Assembly (NCBI GenBank): GCA_040755415.1
Contig: JBFMAZ010000043.1
Coordinates: forward strand, 3,674 to 67,673
DNA length: 64,000 nucleotides
Direction: 5' to 3'
Source: QYQD01 sp040755415
GTDB lineage: Bacteria; Desulfobacterota; QYQD01
Below the pieces are notes generated by a model. It saw only the letters and a list, made by a program, of their open reading frames with translations, ran no database searches and had not been told where the DNA came from. Made by a program: the position numbers and the translations under genes. Each line of letters starts with the position of its first letter. Position 1 is the stretch's first letter. Positions 43,061 through 52,438 of the stretch are shown in pieces.

Positions 43061-43929
43061 AAAAACTAAAGCTGGGCATACCCAAGGGTAGCCTGGAAAA
43101 GGCCACACTTGAACTATTCGCCAGGTCCGGGTGGAAGATCTCGCTTAACTCCCGCAGCTATTTCCCGGAGATAGATGATGAACACATTGAATGTCACATC
43201 TGCCGGGCGCAGGAGATGTCTCGTTACGTGGAAAACGGCACCTTGGACGCCGGGCTTACCGGCAAGGACTGGATACTGGAAAATGGTTCGCAGATTACTG
43301 TGGTAGATGATCTGGTCTATTCCAAAGTAAGCAATCGCCCCACCCGCTGGGTACTGGCGGTGCCGGTAAACTCACCCATTAAAAAACTGGAAGACCTCGC
43401 CGGCAAGAAAATAGCTACAGAATTGGTCAACTTTACGAGACGTTATTTTGCGGAAAGGGATATCCCCGTCCAGGTTGAATTTTCCTGGGGGGCTACCGAG
43501 GCCAAAGTGGTGTCGGGGTTAGCTGACGCTATCGTAGAGGTTACCGAGACCGGCAGCACTATAAAAGCGCATGGACTCCACATCATCCACGAGTTCATGC
43601 AGTCCAATACCCAGCTCATCGCCAATAACGAATCCTGGCAGGACGAATGGAAAAGGGAAAAGATACTGCAGATCGCTTTGCTATTAAAAGGCGCCCTGCG
43701 GGCCTACAAAATGGTCGGCCTTAAGATGAATGTCCCGGAAGAAAAATTAGAAGTAGTTATTGCCTTACTCCCCAGTCTCAACGCGCCGACGATAGCCCAT
43801 CTCTACCAATCTAAGTGGTACTCCGTAGAGACCGTCGTTGAGGAGAAAACGGTCAGAGATCTTATCCCTAAACTCCTCAGGGCCGGAGCGGAAGGAATTA
43901 TAGAATACTCATTAAATAAGGTAATATAA
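43057..43929 (+). CDS. hisG: ATP phosphoribosyltransferase, long form
   Basis: 290 residues, starting at TTG overlapping hisI. First enzyme of histidine synthesis. The length and the C-terminal ~75 residues (GLKMNVPEEKLEVVIALLPSLNAP) show the long HisG with regulatory ACT-like domain, so HisZ is not required. Motifs GIPKGSLEKATLELF, DAGLTGKDWI and VEVTETGSTIKAHGL. Only two his genes are here; the others must lie elsewhere. Confidence 0.97.
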   Translation: MKKLKLGIPKGSLEKATLELFARSGWKISLNSRSYFPEIDDEHIECHICRAQEMSRYVENGTLDAGLTGKDWILENGSQITVVDDLVYSKVSNRPTRWVLAVPVNSPIKKLEDLAGKKIATELVNFTRRYFAERDIPVQVEFSWGATEAKVVSGLADAIVEVTETGSTIKAHGLHIIHEFMQSNTQLIANNESWQDEWKREKILQIALLLKGALRAYKMVGLKMNVPEEKLEVVIALLPSLNAPTIAHLYQSKWYSVETVVEEKTVRDLIPKLLRAGAEGIIEYSLNKVI

Positions 43930-44101
43930 ACTTAGGGGCTTCGCCCTGGTTGGAATGTTGGGACGATGGAACAGTGGAATGATGGGTATAATTGTTATTT
44001 CCTAATTGGTCATTCGAATAACGAATAACGTATAACAGATAACTTTAAAATGGGGCATTGAAAGCCCGCCGAGGCGGATAGAAATTCCGAGGCGTAAAAT
44101 T

Positions 44102-44866
44102 ATGACTGTGATCGGTCGATTTGGGCTGCGGTTTTCTTTACTCATCCTGCTTACCCTGACACTTGTATCCTGCGCTGAAGACATGGCTATACGCCAGAAA
44201 AAGACCATGATACAGCTTAAGCTGAGCAATACATACCTGAGCGAAGGGAATCTTCCGGCAGCCTTGAGGGAGGCGTTAGTCGCTTATGACCTGGACCGTG
44301 AGGACCCAACCGTACATAATGTGCTTGGGTGTATTTACCTCAGGCGAGGCGAGCTTAAAAAGGCGATTGAACATTTCAGCCAAGCTGTAAAGATAAAACC
44401 GGATTTTTCAGAGGCTTATGATAATCTGGGAACAGTCTATCTGACCCTGGAAGACTGGGATAAGGCTATTCAGCAGTTCAACCTGGCCTTATCCAACCCT
44501 ATTTACCTTACCCCGCAGGCCACATATAACAAAATAGGCTGGGCGTATTATCGTAAAAAGGAATACGATAAGGCCATCCACAATTACAACCAGGCGCTTC
44601 GCTTTTCTCCCCGTTATGAGACCGCCTATAACAACCTCGGCATAGTCTATATGGAGCAAGATGACCTGGAAAAGGCCCTGGACGCCTTTCAGCAGGCGGT
44701 CACCTACCTTCCTTCGTATGCCGAGGCCCATTATCACCTAGGCGAGGTCTATCTACGTCAGAATAAGGAAATACATGCCTTAGCCGCCTTTGAAGAGGTG
44801 GTCCGGTTATCCCCGGACAGCGCCTGGGGCAGGCAGGCACTCAAGGCCATGGCAGAGTTAAAGTAG
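44102..44866 (+). CDS. TPR-repeat lipoprotein, PilF/PilW-like
   Basis: 254 residues. Lipoprotein signal LLILLTLTLVSCAED with Cys at about residue 23. Six TPR units follow (for example NVLGCIYLRRGELKKAIEHF, DNLGTVYLTLEDWDKAIQQF, NKIGWAYYRKKEYDKAIHNY, NNLGIVYMEQDDLEKALDAF). Resembles PilF/PilW, the pilotins for type IV pilus secretin, which lie in the outer membrane. No other pilus gene is nearby, so this is a likely but unproven role. Confidence 0.88.
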   Translation: MTVIGRFGLRFSLLILLTLTLVSCAEDMAIRQKKTMIQLKLSNTYLSEGNLPAALREALVAYDLDREDPTVHNVLGCIYLRRGELKKAIEHFSQAVKIKPDFSEAYDNLGTVYLTLEDWDKAIQQFNLALSNPIYLTPQATYNKIGWAYYRKKEYDKAIHNYNQALRFSPRYETAYNNLGIVYMEQDDLEKALDAFQQAVTYLPSYAEAHYHLGEVYLRQNKEIHALAAFEEVVRLSPDSAWGRQALKAMAELK

Positions 44867-44976
44867 GCCCGCAAAAAAGCTCAAAGTCCAAAGCCTAAAT
44901 TTCAAATAAATGCCAAATTACCAAAGGTTCAAATGGTGAAACATCCATGTCTCAAAGAGACACAAAGGACAACGAA

Positions 44977-45092
44977 AATAATCCCCCCTACCCCCCCTTT
45001 ACTAAAGGGGGGGAATCCGTGAAGTCCCACTTTGGAAAAAGGAGGGCACATCATATTCCCACTTTGGAAAAGGGGGATACAGGGGGATTTTC
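44977..45092. repeat. Poly-C/poly-G hairpin repeat (CCCCCCTTTACTAAAGGGGGG type)
   Basis: AATCCCCCCTACCCCCCCTT, ACTAAAGGGGGGG, CCCACTTTGGAAAAAGGAGG, CCCACTTTGGAAAAGGGGGA and TACAGGGGGATTT. The left and right ends are inverted copies of each other. A short related copy, TATCCCCTCTTTGGAAAAGA, is at about 48048. Confidence 0.65.
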
Positions 45093-45160
45093 AGATGAAA
45101 TTTTTGGCCCTCCTGCGGCGGATCTACCGACATTCAACTATTTAGTCACCCGATATCACT

Positions 45161-45760
45161 ATGCATGTCCATTCTGTTGATTTCCTAAAAAGTGTCTATA
45201 ACCTATCCCGGTTACCGGCCGCGGATCGCCCTGAGGTGGCCTTTGCGGGCCGGTCTAACGTCGGCAAATCCTCATTTATAAACACCCTGGTGGGCCGGAA
45301 AAAACTGGCCCAGACCAGCAAGGATCCCGGCCGTACACAATCCATCAACTTTTATCTTCTGAACAACGCCTTTTATTTTGTTGACTTACCCGGTTATGGT
45401 TACGCCCGGGTCCCTGTCTCTGTAAGGAAAAATTGGAAGGGTTTAATCGAGGGGTATCTTACAAAAAGAGCAACCCTAAAGGCAGTGGTGGTCATCTTCG
45501 ATATCCGGCGACTGCCCGATGAGGAAGACTTCTCTCTGCTTTCCTGGTTTGAATTGCACCATATCCCTTATATCATTGTCTTATCCAAGGCCGATAAACT
45601 CTCCAGCAATAAAAAGCGGGAACAAATCTCCCGCATCGGGCAATTATTATCTATAAAAGCTGAAGATATGTTCCCCTTCTCCTCATTAACCGGGGCAGGG
45701 AAAGAGGCAGTCTGGAAGAAACTGCATGAGCTTTTATATCCAGTGCCTCCAAGTGCCTGA
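45161..45760 (+). CDS. engB: Ribosome biogenesis GTPase EngB/YsxC
   Basis: 199 residues, no strong binding site before the ATG. G motifs: EVAFAGRSNVGKSSFINTLVG, PGRTQSINFYLLN, VDLPGYGYARVP and VLSKADKLSSNK (LSKAD instead of TKxD). An essential GTPase for 50S assembly. It is the last plus-strand gene before a convergent unit. Confidence 0.97.
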   Translation: MHVHSVDFLKSVYNLSRLPAADRPEVAFAGRSNVGKSSFINTLVGRKKLAQTSKDPGRTQSINFYLLNNAFYFVDLPGYGYARVPVSVRKNWKGLIEGYLTKRATLKAVVVIFDIRRLPDEEDFSLLSWFELHHIPYIIVLSKADKLSSNKKREQISRIGQLLSIKAEDMFPFSSLTGAGKEAVWKKLHELLYPVPPSA

Positions 45761-45776
45761 ACATCGCCCTCCAACC

Positions 45777-45801
45777 TGTCTGAAAATTCCTTCTTCAGAC
45801 A
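45777..45801. terminator. Hairpin between convergent genes
   Basis: TGTCTGAA, nine-base loop, TTCAGACA, between engB and the phosphoribosyltransferase genes, which are tail to tail. The T-run is poor on both strands, so function is tentative. Confidence 0.4.
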
Positions 45802-45805
45802 TAAG

Positions 45806-46450
45806 TTAATATTTCACCGGCGTCCCCCTACTACTCTGTATCTCGGATAAAATCTCCTTCACTATCTGGGGGTGAGCGGTAATCCCGTACCGCTGCTTTA
45901 ATTCACGGATTATATCCTCTTCACAAGAGGTACCCGTGTCCCTTAGTGTTCTAATAAATCCGGTTAAATCTTCCCAGATGTGCCAGGGGAATATAACCCA
46001 TCTCCATTTTACAATCTTTCTGACAAAGTAATCCGGTATGGTCGCCGAACAGGTTTTGTGCAGTAACACGGCCGTTCTGATTTCCTCTGGCTTAAAACCT
46101 CTTAAATACTCGAGCGATACCCTGAGGGTTTCTCCGGTATCGGTTATGTCATCCACCAGTAGAACTCTTTTGTCTTTTATGTCTGCACAGAGCGGAAATT
46201 TGATAACCGCTTTTCCGGTACGCATGGCAGCAATCCCCCAGTGTTCAACCTTCATGGTGGCCAGGTCCCTGATCAGCAGATAATCACAGAGTATTCTTGC
46301 CGGAACGAAACCGCCCCGGCCAATAGCCACCACGAGGTGGAAATCATAACCGGAATCCTTTATTATTTTTGAGAGCCTCTTTGCGTCCGCCAGGACCCTC
46401 TTCCAGGATAAAATTTCGCATCTGAATCTTTCCTTGGAAGGCATAGACAT
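45806..46450 (-). CDS. Purine phosphoribosyltransferase family protein
   Basis: 214 residues, ATG behind GAGAGGTAAACG. The PRPP-binding motif is VLLVDDITDTGETL. VVAIGRGGFVPARILCDYL in the N-terminal half is the usual start of hypoxanthine/xanthine-guanine PRTases, and VFPWHIWE-like (VIFPWHIWED) is frequent in archaeal and deltaproteobacterial XGPRT-like proteins. About 60 more residues follow than in the core fold. Substrate most probably a purine base (inference). Confidence 0.85.
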   Translation of the reverse strand: MSMPSKERFRCEILSWKRVLADAKRLSKIIKDSGYDFHLVVAIGRGGFVPARILCDYLLIRDLATMKVEHWGIAAMRTGKAVIKFPLCADIKDKRVLLVDDITDTGETLRVSLEYLRGFKPEEIRTAVLLHKTCSATIPDYFVRKIVKWRWVIFPWHIWEDLTGFIRTLRDTGTSCEEDIIRELKQRYGITAHPQIVKEILSEIQSSRGTPVKY

Positions 46451-46743
46451 CGTTTACCTCTCTGTCTGCAGCGACAGCAATATGTCTTCAGGAATGAGTA
46501 TATTATACATTAATCCTGAACGCTGAGTATATGATATACGTAATACAATTGGACAATTGAGTAAGCAGTGACTTTGAGACGCACACCAGGGCCAAAACCC
46601 TCCCTGATCCAACAGATTCAACGTGCAGGACGCCCCCCCCTCATTTAGTCCTTGATTAGTTGCTGGAAGTTCCTGATAATATTTTGAACGCTAAGGCAAT
46701 CTCTAAAAATTTAAGGCGTTATCAAAATTGGTAGGAGGGTTCT

Positions 46744-47208
46744 ATGTACAGGCAGATCCTGGTACCGGTTGATGGCAGCAGTACTGCCAACCTGGCCTTA
46801 CAGGAGGCCATAAAATTCGTTAGGGGACAGCAGGCCACCCTCAGAATTATTCACGTCGTCGATTTAGTGACGCTTACTTTGGGTCAGGAATTCACGCAAG
46901 CAGGTGAAATCCAGCGTATGTTGCGGGAATCTGGAGAGGCTATACTTAAGGAGGCCGAAATGGCTACCCGCCAGGCTGGTGTACCGGCGGAAACGAGACT
47001 AATCGAACTCCAAACCACTGGCCGTCATATCAGCAGCGCTATCACAGAAGAAGCCAGGAAATGGCCAGCCGATCTGATTGTAATAGGAACCCACGGTCGG
47101 CGGGGAATCCACCATCTGCTTATGGGAAGCGTGGCCGAGGGCGTAATCCGCACCTCCCCCAAACCAGTTCTCCTAATCCGCGGTCAGGGAGAGGCAATAG
47201 TTTTATAA
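46744..47208 (+). CDS. Universal stress protein (UspA family)
   Basis: 154 residues, ATG behind GGTAGGAGGGTTCT. MYRQILVPVDGSSTANLALQEA at the start and the ATP-binding signature VIGTHGRRGIHHLLMGSVAEGVIRTSPKPVLLIR (GxxG-x9-G(S/T)), so it belongs to the nucleotide-binding USP type. Single gene; the gap in front (46451-46743) has no gene. Confidence 0.95.
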   Translation: MYRQILVPVDGSSTANLALQEAIKFVRGQQATLRIIHVVDLVTLTLGQEFTQAGEIQRMLRESGEAILKEAEMATRQAGVPAETRLIELQTTGRHISSAITEEARKWPADLIVIGTHGRRGIHHLLMGSVAEGVIRTSPKPVLLIRGQGEAIVL

Positions 47209-47283
47209 CCGCCTATTAAAAACAAAGACAAGTTATACAGGCTTACCTCTGCCTGCTTTAATGCTGTAAAGCTCTAGTTGCTC

Positions 47284-48003
47284 TTACCACAGCAGTTCTC
47301 TAAAATCGGTTATCGCCGGAAAATGCCTTGATACAGAGGGCTCTTTCCTTGAATTCGCCCTGGCTTTATAGACTACGTATCCTATCCCGAATTCTTTGGC
47401 CGTCTTCAGTATCTGTTCCGTGTCGTCAATAAACAAGGTGTCCTGCTTATCAAAGGCCAATTTTTCATACAGCCGGTACCAGAATCTCAGATCTTCCTTG
47501 GGGTATCCTATCTCAAAAGAGGTGATGCAGGCATCAAAATATCCGCCCAATCTGGTCTTTTTCATCTTTAAATCCAGTACCTTGTAGTGGGCATCGGTAA
47601 CCAGGAAGACCTTTTTCTCAGAGCTTTTCAGCTTCCTGAGAAAAACCTCGACATGGGGATGTATCTCGATGAGATGTTTGATCTGTTCTTTCAGCGCCGG
47701 AATGTCCAGGTCAAGCTCTTCCGACCAGAAGTCCACGTCTGCCCAGTTGAGCGTACCCTTATGATGCCCGTATTTCTTCATCAGCTTATCCACAGCCCGG
47801 CCAAAGGTTATGCCGTGTCTTTCGGCATATTTCTCGGGCACCAGATGCCCCCAGAAGTAGTCGTCAAAATATAAATCCAGTAACGTCCCATCCATATCCA
47901 GGAGGACATACTTTATGCGCCTCCCGGCCAGCAGCCCCTTCTCTAAACATGGCCCTTCTGAAGATTCCATATAGGCCCCCGCCGGATAGGTCATGCCCTT
48001 CAT
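47284..48003 (-). CDS. HAD hydrolase, GMP/IMP nucleotidase YrfG-like
   Basis: 239 residues from an ATG behind AAGGATAACGT. HAD motifs: I VLLDMDGTLLDL, II VFLVTDAHYK, IV DTLFIDDTEQIL. The segment FDDYFWGHLVPEKYAERHGI is characteristic of YrfG, a 5'-nucleotidase preferring GMP and IMP. Purine salvage, in keeping with the phosphoribosyltransferase nearby. Confidence 0.88.
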   Translation of the reverse strand: MKGMTYPAGAYMESSEGPCLEKGLLAGRRIKYVLLDMDGTLLDLYFDDYFWGHLVPEKYAERHGITFGRAVDKLMKKYGHHKGTLNWADVDFWSEELDLDIPALKEQIKHLIEIHPHVEVFLRKLKSSEKKVFLVTDAHYKVLDLKMKKTRLGGYFDACITSFEIGYPKEDLRFWYRLYEKLAFDKQDTLFIDDTEQILKTAKEFGIGYVVYKARANSRKEPSVSRHFPAITDFRELLW

Positions 48004-48173
48004 ACGTTATCCTTTTTCATCATATGGCATTGCCAAAACCTGACACAATGTATCCCCTCTTTGGAAAAGAGGGGGGCCTGCTTCTAAGCAATGAATTATC
48101 TCAAGCAGTTTTGGCATATCTTCTATGGAAAATTATAACTTTTTGGACGTCCTGCTACTCCTCCCACGCCGTA

Positions 48174-48503
48174 TCATTGGCCTGTCAAACCACCCTTTAT
48201 TACTTTTCCAGTCCTTTTGATTTCGTCAACAAGATTTCCGCCTTTAGAAAAATCCTCGGGTCTAAATGGAATTGGTTCCAGCCTGCTGTCTATTTTTCTT
48301 CTTAAAGGCACTATCCTCCTTCTGTCTTCAAAACGGTCACCGGTAAATGCCTCTGAGATTAGAGCAAGATCAATGTCACTTTCTTCTCTGGGACTGCCTT
48401 TGGCATAAGAGCCAAAGATTATGGCCTCCTGCACCGGTATATTGTTTCTCTCTAACTCTTCAAGATATTTTTTAACCACTTTTATGTATGCTCTAACAGC
48501 CAT
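48174..48503 (-). CDS. MNT-type minimal nucleotidyltransferase
   Basis: From ATG 48503 (GATAAGGGA in front) to 48174: 109 residues. AIIFGSYAKGSPREESDIDLALI is the GSx10DxD motif of minimal nucleotidyltransferases. It overlaps the end of the HEPN gene by 22 bases. Such pairs form toxin-antitoxin modules in which MNT adds nucleotides to (or otherwise neutralises) the HEPN partner. Confidence 0.85.
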   Translation of the reverse strand: MAVRAYIKVVKKYLEELERNNIPVQEAIIFGSYAKGSPREESDIDLALISEAFTGDRFEDRRRIVPLRRKIDSRLEPIPFRPEDFSKGGNLVDEIKRTGKVIKGGLTGQ

Positions 48504-48868
48504 TCCCTTATCTCTCCAATCTTCTCCAGGTTCTCTTCTGTAAACTCCTTTGTGCACTTCTTGTGAAATGAAAACTTTTCATCAGGGTATCTGGCTTCAA
48601 GATTAAAATCTGTGATTATTTCCAGCCGCTCCAGTTTTTCAGGAGATAGTTCCAATCCTATCTTTTCAGCCAGGTACGTAAGTCTATGGGTAAGTGGTGG
48701 TGATTCATGAAATTTGCTGACAAAAACTGCTTTCAAAAGTTTCTCCACTGTTAAATGCCCAAAAAACAGGGCATAAGGATAATCGCCCTTTTCAAAAAGG
48801 TGGCCCGCCACTATCCAGTCATTATCTGCTGATTTTATCCAGTATTTAACTTTTTCTTCTCTACTCAT
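48482..48868 (-). CDS. HEPN-domain protein (COG2250 type)
   Basis: 128 residues from ATG 48868 (MSREEKVKYWIKSADNDW); an in-frame ATG at 48901 is possible. YPYALFFGHLTVEKLLKAVFV and SPPLTHRLTYLAEKIG, NLEARYPDEKFSF are typical of HEPN COG2250. The RNase RxxxxH motif of the HepT toxins is not evident, so this could be a non-toxic HEPN. Paired with the MNT gene. Confidence 0.85.
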   Translation of the reverse strand: MSREEKVKYWIKSADNDWIVAGHLFEKGDYPYALFFGHLTVEKLLKAVFVSKFHESPPLTHRLTYLAEKIGLELSPEKLERLEIITDFNLEARYPDEKFSFHKKCTKEFTEENLEKIGEIREWLLEHT

Positions 48869-49035
48869 AAATTCTTTGGACCTATCCCTAACAACCAACA
48901 TCTAAAAACTGACGATGCCTTTTCTGTCCCCTGCCGTATGAACCTCTCCAGAGGCGAAGCCCATGGTTCAGATGGTAAGGGAATGGCCGGGCAATGTCAA
49001 GGACGATCAGACAAATTGGTGTCATCTGTTAGTCC

Positions 49036-50277
49036 TTATCTGCTCCTGTATTTCTCACCTTGTTGCACCATTGGCAATACCCATGGCAACAGGAAAAAGG
49101 CCGGGCAGGCGGCAAAAAAGGTCAGGAGAAAAAACGGGGCATAACCAAGGTGCTCGGCGCCAAAACCGCTCAGCGCCCCGGCGATCACCCGGCTGAAGCC
49201 GAATATGGTGCTGAAAAAGGCGTAATGGGTGGCGCTGAATCTCTTATCACAAAGCCTCATCAAGAAGGCCAGAAAGGCGGCCGTGCCCAGCCCGCCGGTA
49301 AAACTCTCCACCAGTGACGCCCCATAGACGGCAAACTTGCTGCCTGTGGCCAGGGCCGCATAGGCATACCCCAGGTTGGAAACGGCCTGTAATGCCCCGA
49401 GCACCCAGATGGCCCGGCCGATCCCCCACAGGGTAGTCAGCCACCCGCCCATAATCGAACCGACTATGCTGGCAATAGGCGCTAATGTCCCGGAAATAAG
49501 GCCGATCTCTATCCGGGTGAACCCCCGGTCCACCCAGAACGGGCTGATCATGGGCCCCATCATGGCGTCTCCGACCTTGAAGAGCAGGATAAAAAGCACC
49601 AGCATGAAAAAATTCGACCTTTTCAAGATGTCCCGCAAGGGCGATGTCCAGGAATCGATTATCCCGGCCTGCCTGGCCGGATCTGCCCCCTCACGTTCCT
49701 GATGGCAACCGGGCCAGACAAAAACTAAAGCCGCTACCGCCGCCATAAGTATGAAAAGGCCGACAAACGCCCCATCCCAGCCTATAAAGGCGCTCAGGGC
49801 TACGACACCGCCGCCGGAGAGGATAAGCGCCACACGGTAGGCGCCGCTCCGGATGCCGTTGGCGACCCCTAGTTCACCCTCGTCTAATATGTCAATGGTA
49901 TAGGCATCTATGGCTATGTCCTGCGTGGCCGCGGCCAGGGCCATAACCCCCATAACCGCCCATAGAAAGATTCCCGGTTGGGCGGGGTCAATCTGCCGGA
50001 GGGCCAGGACAGCAAGACCAATAGTCATCTGGGCGGGCACCATCCAGTAGTGCCTTTTTCCGAAACGATCCACCAGGGGGGCCCAGAGGAGCTTCAGACT
50101 CCAGGCCAGACCTACCAGGCTGAGCAGTCCGATATTCTCCAGGCTCATTCGGTTGGAACGAAAATAGACCGAAAGGGCATTATTAATAAGGCCAAAAGGG
50201 ACGCCTTCGGCAAAATAAAGGAGGCTGATTACCGCCAGTTTACGGCCGGATATGCCTATGATGTCTTGCAGCCGCAA
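49036..50277 (-). CDS. Major facilitator transporter, AmpG/PAT-like
   Basis: 413 residues from a TTG behind GAGGGG. Twelve membrane segments. The N-terminus LAVISLLYFAEGVPFGLINNALSVYFR and LAWSLKLLWAPLVDRFGKRHYWM are typical of AmpG, which imports anhydro-muropeptides for recycling, and of the acetyl-CoA transporter PAT family. Lone gene; substrate inferred. Confidence 0.85.
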   Translation of the reverse strand: MRLQDIIGISGRKLAVISLLYFAEGVPFGLINNALSVYFRSNRMSLENIGLLSLVGLAWSLKLLWAPLVDRFGKRHYWMVPAQMTIGLAVLALRQIDPAQPGIFLWAVMGVMALAAATQDIAIDAYTIDILDEGELGVANGIRSGAYRVALILSGGGVVALSAFIGWDGAFVGLFILMAAVAALVFVWPGCHQEREGADPARQAGIIDSWTSPLRDILKRSNFFMLVLFILLFKVGDAMMGPMISPFWVDRGFTRIEIGLISGTLAPIASIVGSIMGGWLTTLWGIGRAIWVLGALQAVSNLGYAYAALATGSKFAVYGASLVESFTGGLGTAAFLAFLMRLCDKRFSATHYAFFSTIFGFSRVIAGALSGFGAEHLGYAPFFLLTFFAACPAFFLLPWVLPMVQQGEKYRSR

Positions 50278-50495
50278 CGACCCCTCGTCTTAACTGCATC
50301 CCAAGCTGGGTGTTTCAAATTGTGCCCCCTCCCCTACAAGACAAGCGTAGTTTAGTTTATAATATAATGACAAGAACCGGCATGCCAAAGTAATTTACAT
50401 GACTTGCCTTCTTCTTTCATGGAAAATATAAGAAAAATGGGCTATAAGTAAACCTATAGTTAATCTGAACAGAAAAAATCTCTGGAGATGAGATC

Positions 50496-51740
50496 GTGAC
50501 TGCTGAAACTATCCCTATCTTCCTGGCCATCTTGCTTATTATTGGAATCGGGGCCTTATTCCTGTTCCGGGAGATACGCGCCCTGAAAGAAAAGACCTCT
50601 ACTACCTCCCTGCTACAAGAGCAATTGTTAGAAATCATGCGGCAACTAGGTGATATGCGTGATCAGCAGGCGCAAGGCCAGGTCAGGCATCTGGAAACTG
50701 TGCAGAACCAGTTTGCCACCATAGTGGGCACATTCAATACCCAGCTCGGTGAATTGACCGCACAGCTCAATCAAGGACAGGGGGAGACCTTAAAAAACCT
50801 GAATCAACGGTTAGAAGATACCACGCGAACGCTTAATGATCAGTTAGGGCGGCTCCTCCGGACCATGAACGAACAACTTACCCAGACCCAGGGGAATATA
50901 GGCCAGCAGTTGCATGGGGCTACTGAAATAATATCCAAGGTTCAGTTACGCCTGGGGGAACTATTTGAAACCGCTAAACATATGCAGGAATTGGGCAAAG
51001 ATATCAGCCGGCTGCAGGATATCCTCAAGGCCCCGAAGCTGCGCGGAGGGATCGGCGAATATCTCCTGGAAGACCTTCTGGCCCAGATACTGCCCCAGCC
51101 CAACTACGAAGTGCAATATGCCTTTAAATCCGGGGAAAAAGTAGATGCCCTGATCCATTTAGGCAGTAACACCGTACCGGTGGATGCCAAGTTTCCCCTG
51201 GAGAGCTTTGAACGCCTGCGCCAGGCCGAAACGGAAGCAGAACGCAAGAAAGCCAAAAGGGAATTTATAGCCTCGGTGAAGGCCAGGATAGATGAAATCA
51301 TTCGTAAATATATAAGACCGGAGGAAGGTACCTATGATTTCGCCCTTATGTATATCCCGGCCGAAAACGTGTTTTATGAAGTGATCGTAAGAGATGAACA
51401 ACTGGGAGAAGAAAAATCCATTGCCGCTTATGCCCTGGAAAGACATGTTGTTCCTGTTTCTCCCAACAGTTTCTATGCCTACCTCATGGCTATAGCCTTT
51501 GGCCTGAGAGGCTTCCATATTGAAAAACAGGCCCAGGAGATAAGGGGCAAAATAGGCGAAATGCAAAAACTGTTCGGTATCTTTTACGAACAGTTTGCGG
51601 CCGTAGGCCGGAATATAGACCTGGCCCAGCGCAAATATGAAGAGGCGCGCAGGCGCGCAGAAAAGATAAACGACCAGATGTCCGGCATAACCGGCCAGAT
51701 TTTGCACCTGGAAGGGGGACATCTGACGAAATCTTCCTGA
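50496..51740 (+). CDS. rmuC: DNA recombination protein RmuC
   Basis: 414 residues from a GTG behind CTGGAGATGAGATC. N-terminal membrane helix (ETIPIFLAILLIIGIGALFLF), coiled coil to about 160 and then the RmuC nuclease-like fold: GGIGEYLLEDLLAQILP, VDAKFPLESFERL, YDFALMYIPAENVFYE and VVPVSPNSFYAYLMAIAFGL. Linked with limiting inverted-repeat recombination; membrane-anchored. Single gene, converging on the cold shock gene. Confidence 0.95.
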   Translation: MTAETIPIFLAILLIIGIGALFLFREIRALKEKTSTTSLLQEQLLEIMRQLGDMRDQQAQGQVRHLETVQNQFATIVGTFNTQLGELTAQLNQGQGETLKNLNQRLEDTTRTLNDQLGRLLRTMNEQLTQTQGNIGQQLHGATEIISKVQLRLGELFETAKHMQELGKDISRLQDILKAPKLRGGIGEYLLEDLLAQILPQPNYEVQYAFKSGEKVDALIHLGSNTVPVDAKFPLESFERLRQAETEAERKKAKREFIASVKARIDEIIRKYIRPEEGTYDFALMYIPAENVFYEVIVRDEQLGEEKSIAAYALERHVVPVSPNSFYAYLMAIAFGLRGFHIEKQAQEIRGKIGEMQKLFGIFYEQFAAVGRNIDLAQRKYEEARRRAEKINDQMSGITGQILHLEGGHLTKSS

Positions 51741-51828
51741 CTGGTCTTATTGCAGTGCTTCTGGCCGCCTGGGCAGGCTTTAACACCGCCTGATGGATCT
51801 CCGGGACAGGGATGCACAACGAAGGGCT

Positions 51829-51873
51829 AAAAACAAAGGGCCGAACACAGATTGAACAAACCCGTTTCGGCCC
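51829..51873 (-). terminator. Terminator of the cold shock gene
   Basis: On the minus strand GGGCCGAAAC, 15-base loop, GTGTTCGGCCC and then TTTGTTTTT. Located 10 bases after the cold shock stop codon. Confidence 0.8.
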
Positions 51874-51882
51874 TGTCCTTAT

Positions 51883-52083
51883 CTATTCGCCAACCACGTT
51901 AACGGCCTGGGGTCCTTTGGGGCCCTGCTGGACTTCAAAGGTCACCTTCTGGCCCTCGCGCAGGGTCTTAAACCCGGTGCCCTGGATAGCAGAGTGATGC
52001 ACAAAGACATCAGGACCGCCCTCCTGCTCAATAAAACCAAAGCCTTTTTTCTCATTAAACCATTTTACTTTACCTTCCGCCAT
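51883..52083 (-). CDS. CspA-type cold shock protein
   Basis: 66 residues. The OB-fold RNA-binding motifs are RNP1 KGFGFI and RNP2 VFVHHSAI, in a protein starting MAEGKVKWFNEKKGFGFIEQ. An RNA chaperone. The RBS GAAAGGGGGTTTTGGTTT lies before the ATG. The gap of 355 bases upstream could hold a long 5' leader as in other csp genes. Confidence 0.97.
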   Translation of the reverse strand: MAEGKVKWFNEKKGFGFIEQEGGPDVFVHHSAIQGTGFKTLREGQKVTFEVQQGPKGPQAVNVVGE

Positions 52084-52438
52084 AAACCAAAACCCCCTTT
52101 CTTACTGGCAAACAAAAAAATAAATGGGAAAAATCCCTATGAGATAGGCCTGATATGGAAATTTTCAAAAAAATAGCCACTTCGGACTCTATCGACCTCG
52201 GTGGCTAACTCTATACGACTTCTATAACACAAAAAACTATTCCTAAAAATAAAAGTTGACTAACGTTAACGATTATCGAACCTTCTGTCAAGCTTTTTTC
52301 CGCTAAGCCATCATTTTTTATTCAGTCAGCGACAATAATTTCTTCCAGCTACGGGTATCGGCACAAGCCCCCAAAATTATCTTGTTTTTTAAACTCTTAT
52401 GGATAAAATAGGGCGCATTCTGGCCAAGAGGAATTAAT
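52084..52438. other. Divergent gap between csp and trkH (355 bp)
   Basis: Highly AT-rich. It contains a small TAACGTTA palindrome near 52260 and a possible imperfect hairpin at about 52178-52206 (CCACTTCGG / CCTCGGTGG) that would be in the csp leader. No gene. Confidence 0.4.

Noticed and set aside
44977..45092. CRISPR-like regular repeats
   Set aside because: Only two to three short units (CCCACTTTGGAAAA) with unequal spacing and palindromic poly-G/C; not an array.
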